Positions 14,190 through 17,767 of a stretch of 17,767 bases of DNA are shown here, piece after piece (the stretch's first letter is position 1; the number at the start of each line of letters is the position of its first letter). The stretch comes from Planctomicrobium piriforme (lineage in GTDB: Bacteria; Planctomycetota; Planctomycetia; Pirellulales; PNKZ01). The position numbers and the translations under genes are program-made. The stretch is taken from NCBI GenBank assembly GCA_945877965.1, contig CAMCTH010000018.1, forward strand, positions 1-17,767, in the 5' to 3' direction. Under the pieces are notes generated by a model, which made no database searches, had not been told where the DNA came from, and saw only the letters and a list, made by a program, of their open reading frames with translations.

Positions 14190-14938
14190 ATCGAACGACT
14201 CGGCACGCTCCGCAACTCGTGTGTCGGCGGCTGAGACGAAGCGTCTTTCGCAGCGAGCGTATACGACGTCGTGAATTGTGCGTCATAGTACGACAAGGCG
14301 TTGCGTCGCTCCCCCTTCGAGCGAAAGCGACTGACGACCCGACGCTTCCACTTTGCCTTCCACGACTCGGCCGCGGCCAGAGCTTGTAGCTTCGCGCGGA
14401 AGTTGTGCACAAACCGTTCGCTGCGCGTCGCGAAGTCGGCGGAGACCGGGCCTTTGCACCCGATCGCAAACGAAGTGTGTGGGAACGATTCGACTCCTTG
14501 CCAGCCGACCATCGTCGCGGGCAACGGAGCCAAGAGCCGCGCCAGGCACGACGGCGTCAATCGCCAATAGTCGTCCGGGTAACCGTGAATGTGAAATTGA
14601 AATGGCGTGCTGATCAGCAGCAGCCCGCCCGGCTTGAGCACGCGCAACATCTCGTCGACCGCCTTGCGCACTTCAAAGCAATGCTCCAGCGTCTCGACGC
14701 AGACGATCGTGCCCACCGACGCGTCGGCCAAGGTCAAACCGCCGAGGTCCTCAACCCGATCGACGCCCGGCCCGGCACGCATGTCGCAGCCGACGTACTC
14801 CCGGTCCGCAAACAGCGGCCGTAAGTCGCCGATCGCTTCCTGACCCGGCACGATGAACGAGCCGAACTCGTAAACCGGTCCTCGCGGCGCAAACGACTCG
14901 GCCGCCGCCGCCACAAAGGCTCGAATGTTATTGCGCAA
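14186..14938 (-). CDS. Class I SAM-dependent methyltransferase (type 11)
   Basis: The protein has 250 residues. The SAM-binding motif is VYEFGSFIV (22-30), an acidic-end strand follows at YVGCDMRAGPGVDRVEDL (48-65), and the post-motifs TIVCVETLEHCFEV (77-90) and MLRVLKPGGLLLISTPF (97-113) are typical of the Methyltransf_11 fold. The substrate is unknown. HGYPDDYWRLTP (118-129) is a motif I associate with methyltransferases of envelope polysaccharide clusters. The start is TTG at 14938, inside the end of the upstream membrane protein gene (11-nt overlap), so translation is probably coupled. The basic, low-order C-terminus (about residues 190-250) is less typical. The TAG stop shares bases with the FAH TAA on the other strand. 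Confidence 0.85.
   Translation of the reverse strand: MRNNIRAFVAAAAESFAPRGPVYEFGSFIVPGQEAIGDLRPLFADREYVGCDMRAGPGVDRVEDLGGLTLADASVGTIVCVETLEHCFEVRKAVDEMLRVLKPGGLLLISTPFQFHIHGYPDDYWRLTPSCLARLLAPLPATMVGWQGVESFPHTSFAIGCKGPVSADFATRSERFVHNFRAKLQALAAAESWKAKWKRRVVSRFRSKGERRNALSYYDAQFTTSYTLAAKDASSQPPTHELRSVPSRSI
14190..14234 (+). other. Silent remnant of the FAH C-terminal tail
   Basis: In frame with the gene before it, the codons after the TAA read IERLGTLRNSCVGG and then TGA at 14232-14234. IEGIGTLRN-like sequence is the usual end of FAH-family enzymes, so this is the original C-terminus separated by a single nonsense codon (GAA to TAA would explain it). It now lies antisense to the methyltransferase C-terminus. 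Confidence 0.7.
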
Positions 14939-16514
14939 CTGCAGTCACTCGCTTTGAAATCACACGGATGAAGTCGGATCTTTCGAATACCAGCACGTCG
15001 AGTCGATGGTTATTTCGCGGTGCTGCGAAGGTGAACGAGGCCTGACTCGCCGTTCCCAGTTCGCGTCGCAGCAGTCGTCCGCGCGGACTCACCGCTTCCA
15101 AGTCGCCCCGTTCGAGCACCACAAATTTTAACTCCGGGTCGGCCCAGGCCTGCACCGCGGCGTCGAAGCGATAGGTCGTTCGTCCCGAGGCGAGGGCCGT
15201 AAAGCCTTGCTGATCGAGCACCGCGCCGGTCCTAGCCAAAACGCGCAGCCACTCCGCGGCACGCCGATGAGCGACGTTCGAGTCGTGCAGCGGTCGTTGC
15301 GTCGCCGCCCACGATATGACGACGAATCCGACGACGAACGCGGTCTGATATTTCCAATCTGAAATTGGAAATCGGCCGCGCGTCCTTTCGGCAACTTGTC
15401 GACTGAGCGCGAAGAGCCCCAGAGCCGCGTAGGGGAGCGACAGAACGACCGGGATTGCAAAATGGCGAGTCGAAAGATAGCCGCTTCGCCAAGCCACGGC
15501 GAAGGTGATCGCCAGTTGTAGGCTAAGAACGACGATGAGCAACATGTCGTAGTCGTCGAAGCCTCGCCGACGTCGCGTCCGGAATCCGACCAAGGCGAGG
15601 AGTGGCAAGACATAGCCGCCCGCCTGTAACAACTCTTGAATGAACTCCGCCGTCGTAGCCGTCAGTCCTTGGAATCGCGAACTACGCGAGTAGTCTTTAC
15701 GACCAAGCGAGTAGAGTGATACGTCACAGTCGATCATGGGCACGACGAACTCATCGGAAGCATTCAAAGGCAAACTCTCGGTCGCTGCCGCACCGCCGCG
15801 TAAGCGAGCAATCAGTTCATCAAGCAGTTCTACTCCGCTCGCAAGATACGGCACGATGCAAAGCGCCGCCGCGAGAAAGAAGCTCGGTCGACGAAACACC
15901 CGCTTAGGCCAAGCGAGCAGCAACATCGCAAGCGGAACGACGATCGCCTCGGTTCGTACCAGCAACGCGGCGGCAATGCCGAGCCCGGCGCAGCCCCAAG
16001 TAACGCGACCGCCCAGCCTCGCGCGAGAATCAATCTCGCCGCTCGCGCGAACCAAGAACCATGCCGACCATGCGACGAGGCAAAGATTTACGGCATCGCC
16101 AAGACCGTCCCCGCCGAGCCGTGCCAGCGACGGCAGCGCGATAAAAAAAATCGCGGCAACGACCGCGGGTCCGCGCCCCGCAATTCGCTCGGCCGTCAGA
16201 AAGATCGGAATCACCGCCAAGATGAGGGCCGCGGCCGCCGTGCACTGCGGAGGTAATATCCAATTGTGTAGGTCGATGATTCCGGCCCGACGCAGCAACT
16301 TTTGCGCTCCCGCGACAAGGGCCGGAAACAGCGGCGGCACCGGTTCGGCTCGGATCGTCGCCGCGAGACCTTCGCGCTGCACACACTGCGCGACGCTCAC
16401 GACGTCGACCACGTCTTGCGCCGGCAACGTCGCCGTGGCGATGTACCGCGATTGCTGCGCGGTCGCCGCCGTCAGTAGTAGCAGTAAGATTGCCGATCGC
16501 GAAAGAGAAACCAT
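14928..16514 (-). CDS. Polytopic membrane protein, glycosyltransferase (GT39/ArnT)-like
   Basis: The protein of 528 residues begins with a hydrophobic segment, MVSLSRSAILLLLLTAATAQ, and has roughly nine to ten further membrane helices, then a soluble C-terminal part of about 120 residues. Between the first helices a polar loop (QDVVDVVSVAQCVQREG, then EPVPPLFPALVAGAQ) matches the layout of the first periplasmic loop in PMT/ArnT-like lipid-linked sugar transferases, but the classic Asp-Glu pair is not clear. YLSTRHFAIPVVLSLPYAALG resembles the later RY/RH loop of the same superfamily. It is read with the methyltransferase that follows. A short palindrome at 15350-15372 lies inside the coding frame (RFPISDWKY). 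The start ATG 16514 has no strong ribosome-binding site. Confidence 0.75.
   Translation of the reverse strand: MVSLSRSAILLLLLTAATAQQSRYIATATLPAQDVVDVVSVAQCVQREGLAATIRAEPVPPLFPALVAGAQKLLRRAGIIDLHNWILPPQCTAAAALILAVIPIFLTAERIAGRGPAVVAAIFFIALPSLARLGGDGLGDAVNLCLVAWSAWFLVRASGEIDSRARLGGRVTWGCAGLGIAAALLVRTEAIVVPLAMLLLAWPKRVFRRPSFFLAAALCIVPYLASGVELLDELIARLRGGAAATESLPLNASDEFVVPMIDCDVSLYSLGRKDYSRSSRFQGLTATTAEFIQELLQAGGYVLPLLALVGFRTRRRRGFDDYDMLLIVVLSLQLAITFAVAWRSGYLSTRHFAIPVVLSLPYAALGLFALSRQVAERTRGRFPISDWKYQTAFVVGFVVISWAATQRPLHDSNVAHRRAAEWLRVLARTGAVLDQQGFTALASGRTTYRFDAAVQAWADPELKFVVLERGDLEAVSPRGRLLRRELGTASQASFTFAAPRNNHRLDVLVFERSDFIRVISKRVTAVAQ
15350..15372. repeat. Short palindrome inside the membrane protein gene
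   Basis: ATTTCCAAT (15350-15358) and ATTGGAAAT (15364-15372) are perfect 9-nt inverted arms around a 5-nt loop. The AT-rich composition differs from the surrounding GC-rich gene, and the frame is kept. It lies in the polar segment between two membrane helices. Confidence 0.7.
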
Positions 16515-16524
16515 GCCGCGAGTG

Positions 16525-16551
16525 ATAATCCGCGGCGGCCTAAGGGGTCAA
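16525..16551 (-). promoter_or_regulatory. Weak candidate promoter for the membrane protein/methyltransferase pair
   Basis: On the minus strand, TTGACC (16551-16546) and GATTAT (16530-16525) are spaced by only 15 nt. The predicted start of transcription nearly coincides with ATG 16514, implying an almost leaderless mRNA. A 6-bp dyad GCCGCG/CGCGGC (16515-16520, 16531-16536) flanks the -10. Confidence 0.3.
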
Positions 16552-16739
16552 CGTCGCCTGCAATCGATCGTCTCTGCGCGACCGGAAAAGTCACGCTAGC
16601 AACGCATTGCCGGCAACTTTCCGCCAATCGTCGGACCGACTACGGATGCGGCCCGCGTCTGCCGAAATACATGGTACACGGATCAGGGACGGTCCCGTGA
16701 TCTCCGCATCGCGTCGCGCAGCCGCGTTGCAGGGTCGTC

Positions 16740-16768
16740 TTGCGCAAATTCCGCGCCGCGGGTATGAT
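16740..16768 (+). promoter_or_regulatory. Candidate promoter for the right-edge membrane protein
   Basis: TTGCGC at 16740-16745 and TATGAT at 16763-16768 are spaced by 17 nt. The -10 is strong and the -35 keeps only TTG. Transcription would start about 9 nt before ATG 16784, giving a very short leader. The rest of the divergent spacer 16515-16739 holds no gene; an imperfect hairpin GATCAGGGAC/GTCCCGTGATC lies near 16681-16702. Confidence 0.5.
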
Positions 16769-16783
16769 CCCGCCCCACAGCTT

Positions 16784-17767
16784 ATGAGCTTGTTCGGATC
16801 CGGTCGCTCAGACGATCGTCGTCGTCGCGTTCTCACCGAGGAAACTCTCTCCGGTGGCAAGGCGAGCGCGAAGAGTACGGCTGAGTCGTCGACTAAATCC
16901 AGTGCAGACAAGCCGGCGCGAAATCGTTACGGAGAGGCGGCCCGTATGGAGCGGCAGACTCGAATCACGGACTTGATCCCGCGCAGCTATGGAATCTTAG
17001 CCGCGTACTTCTTTCTCGGCGTGCTCTTCATCGCCGGGCTCGAAGCCTTGTACTACTATATGCCGCTGTTCGCAGCGCATACGACCGACGGTCGCATCGC
17101 CACGTTCGACCTTGACTCTGAAGGGAGTTTGGGTGCGTGGTTTTCGACGTTCCAACTCAGCATGGCGGCCGGCGCGGCGTTGATCATCTACTCCGTGCGC
17201 AAACATCGGGCCGACGACTATCACGCTCGCTACCGCATTTGGATTTTTACGGCGCTCTGCTGGTTCGGTATGAGCGTCGACGAAGCGGCCAGTCTGCACG
17301 AAGGCTTCAAGGAACTGATGACCTACGCCACCGGCGATCGCGGCTTCGGCGACGGCTCGGTCTGGTGGGTCGGCGCTTACGGCCTCGTGCTCGGCGGCCT
17401 GGGGATCAAGTTGTTTTTGGAAATGAAAGAGTGCCGCACCTCGACGGCGCTGATGGTGCTGACCGCCGGCTGCTATGCCGGGGCGGTCGTTGCGCAGTTG
17501 AATCTCGTCCTGCCCGACTCGGGCGCGATCGGCGTGATGCTCGAAGAAGGCCTCGAGATGGTCGGCAACCAATTCCTGTTCGTCGCCATGCTGGCCCATG
17601 CCCGCTATGTGTGGCTCGAAGCGAAGGGTGAAATCGCCGCTCGCCAAGCCAAGCCGAAAAAAGAGAAATCGAAGCCTGCGGCGAAGGCCGCCGCCGAAGC
17701 TCCCGAGAAGAAGGCGTCGGGCTTCGGGTGGTTCCGCAAAGCCAAGATCGATCCGCCGCACGGCACG
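16784..17767 (+). CDS. Polytopic membrane protein with DE-HE and EE-E motifs, 3'-truncated by window edge
   Basis: From ATG 16784 the frame stays open to the window end, giving 328 residues without a stop; in-frame GTG/ATG codons further in are internal. The first 60 residues are polar, charged and Ser/Lys-rich (cytoplasmic or disordered). Five to six membrane helices follow, about 69-90, 118-138, 150-167, 193-213, 221-240 and 257-275, and then a Lys/Ala/Glu-rich tail (RQAKPKKEKSKPAAKAAAEA). Two motifs stand out near helix ends: SVDEAASLHE (164-173) and LEEGLEM (253-259). Their paired acidic and His residues could bind a metal, but this is inference. I recognise DEAAS-HE in uncharacterised bacterial membrane proteins and can name no function. 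Confidence 0.82.
   Translation, partial: MSLFGSGRSDDRRRRVLTEETLSGGKASAKSTAESSTKSSADKPARNRYGEAARMERQTRITDLIPRSYGILAAYFFLGVLFIAGLEALYYYMPLFAAHTTDGRIATFDLDSEGSLGAWFSTFQLSMAAGAALIIYSVRKHRADDYHARYRIWIFTALCWFGMSVDEAASLHEGFKELMTYATGDRGFGDGSVWWVGAYGLVLGGLGIKLFLEMKECRTSTALMVLTAGCYAGAVVAQLNLVLPDSGAIGVMLEEGLEMVGNQFLFVAMLAHARYVWLEAKGEIAARQAKPKKEKSKPAAKAAAEAPEKKASGFGWFRKAKIDPPHGT

Noticed and set aside
16997..17761. Minus-strand open frame opposite the right-edge membrane protein
   Set aside because: The plus strand reads as a helix-rich membrane protein open to the edge, with a promoter; the minus frame is an Arg/His/Gln-rich shadow.

Overview
The window is a GC-rich bacterial chromosome segment that looks planctomycete (Pirellulales-like). 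The grounds are a Tat-exported Gfo/Idh/MocA oxidoreductase, a reduced rpmF-fabD-fabG-acpP-fabF cluster without plsX or fabH, conserved membrane proteins of a type I associate with Planctomycetes, frequent GTG/TTG starts, and several kinds of short palindromic repeat between genes. This assignment is by recognition, not by a database search. Both ends cut through genes: a membrane protein enters from the left edge, and another membrane protein runs off the right edge without a stop.

Layout: (1) 2-2953, a truncated polytopic membrane protein, a large inverted repeat, and a Tat-signal NAD(P)-dependent oxidoreductase. (2) 3083-7019, the ribosomal/fatty-acid block: L32, malonyl-CoA:ACP transacylase, 3-oxoacyl-ACP reductase, acyl carrier protein and 3-oxoacyl-ACP synthase II. 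Likely promoters precede rpmF and acpP; acpP has a leader of about 200 nt, and acpP/fabF are joined by an ATGA stop/start overlap. (3) 7033-8351, two small unrecognised genes followed by about 490 nt with no credible gene. (4) 8352-13124, a minus-strand block: a repeat-rich Ala/Pro lipoprotein ended by a very strong hairpin terminator, a manganese superoxide dismutase with its own promoter and terminator-like repeat, and a 765-residue HD-GYP-like/PAS/GGDEF signalling protein. (5) 13380-14189, a fumarylacetoacetate-hydrolase-family enzyme on the plus strand, converging on (6) 14186-16514, a minus-strand pair: a membrane glycosyltransferase-like protein and a class I methyltransferase whose frames overlap. 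(7) 16784 to the edge, a divergent polytopic membrane protein with acidic/His motifs.

How the genes work together: FabD loads malonyl groups onto AcpP, FabF condenses them with the growing acyl chain, and FabG reduces the product. These are three core steps of type II fatty acid elongation; FabZ, FabI and FabH must be encoded elsewhere. The GGDEF protein probably makes cyclic di-GMP. The glycosyltransferase-like protein and methyltransferase are probably co-translated and may act on an envelope polymer.

I found no CRISPR array, phage, transposase, tRNA or rRNA, and no obvious new defence or biosynthetic system. The strongest unusual observation is at 14186-14189. One base there creates stop codons on both strands, and the conserved C-terminal tail of the FAH-family enzyme is still legible in frame behind its stop. 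Other points worth a look are the HD-GYP-like domain missing its second histidine motif, the heptamer-built inverted repeat inside the fab cluster, the long acpP leader, and the acidic/His motif membrane protein at the right edge.
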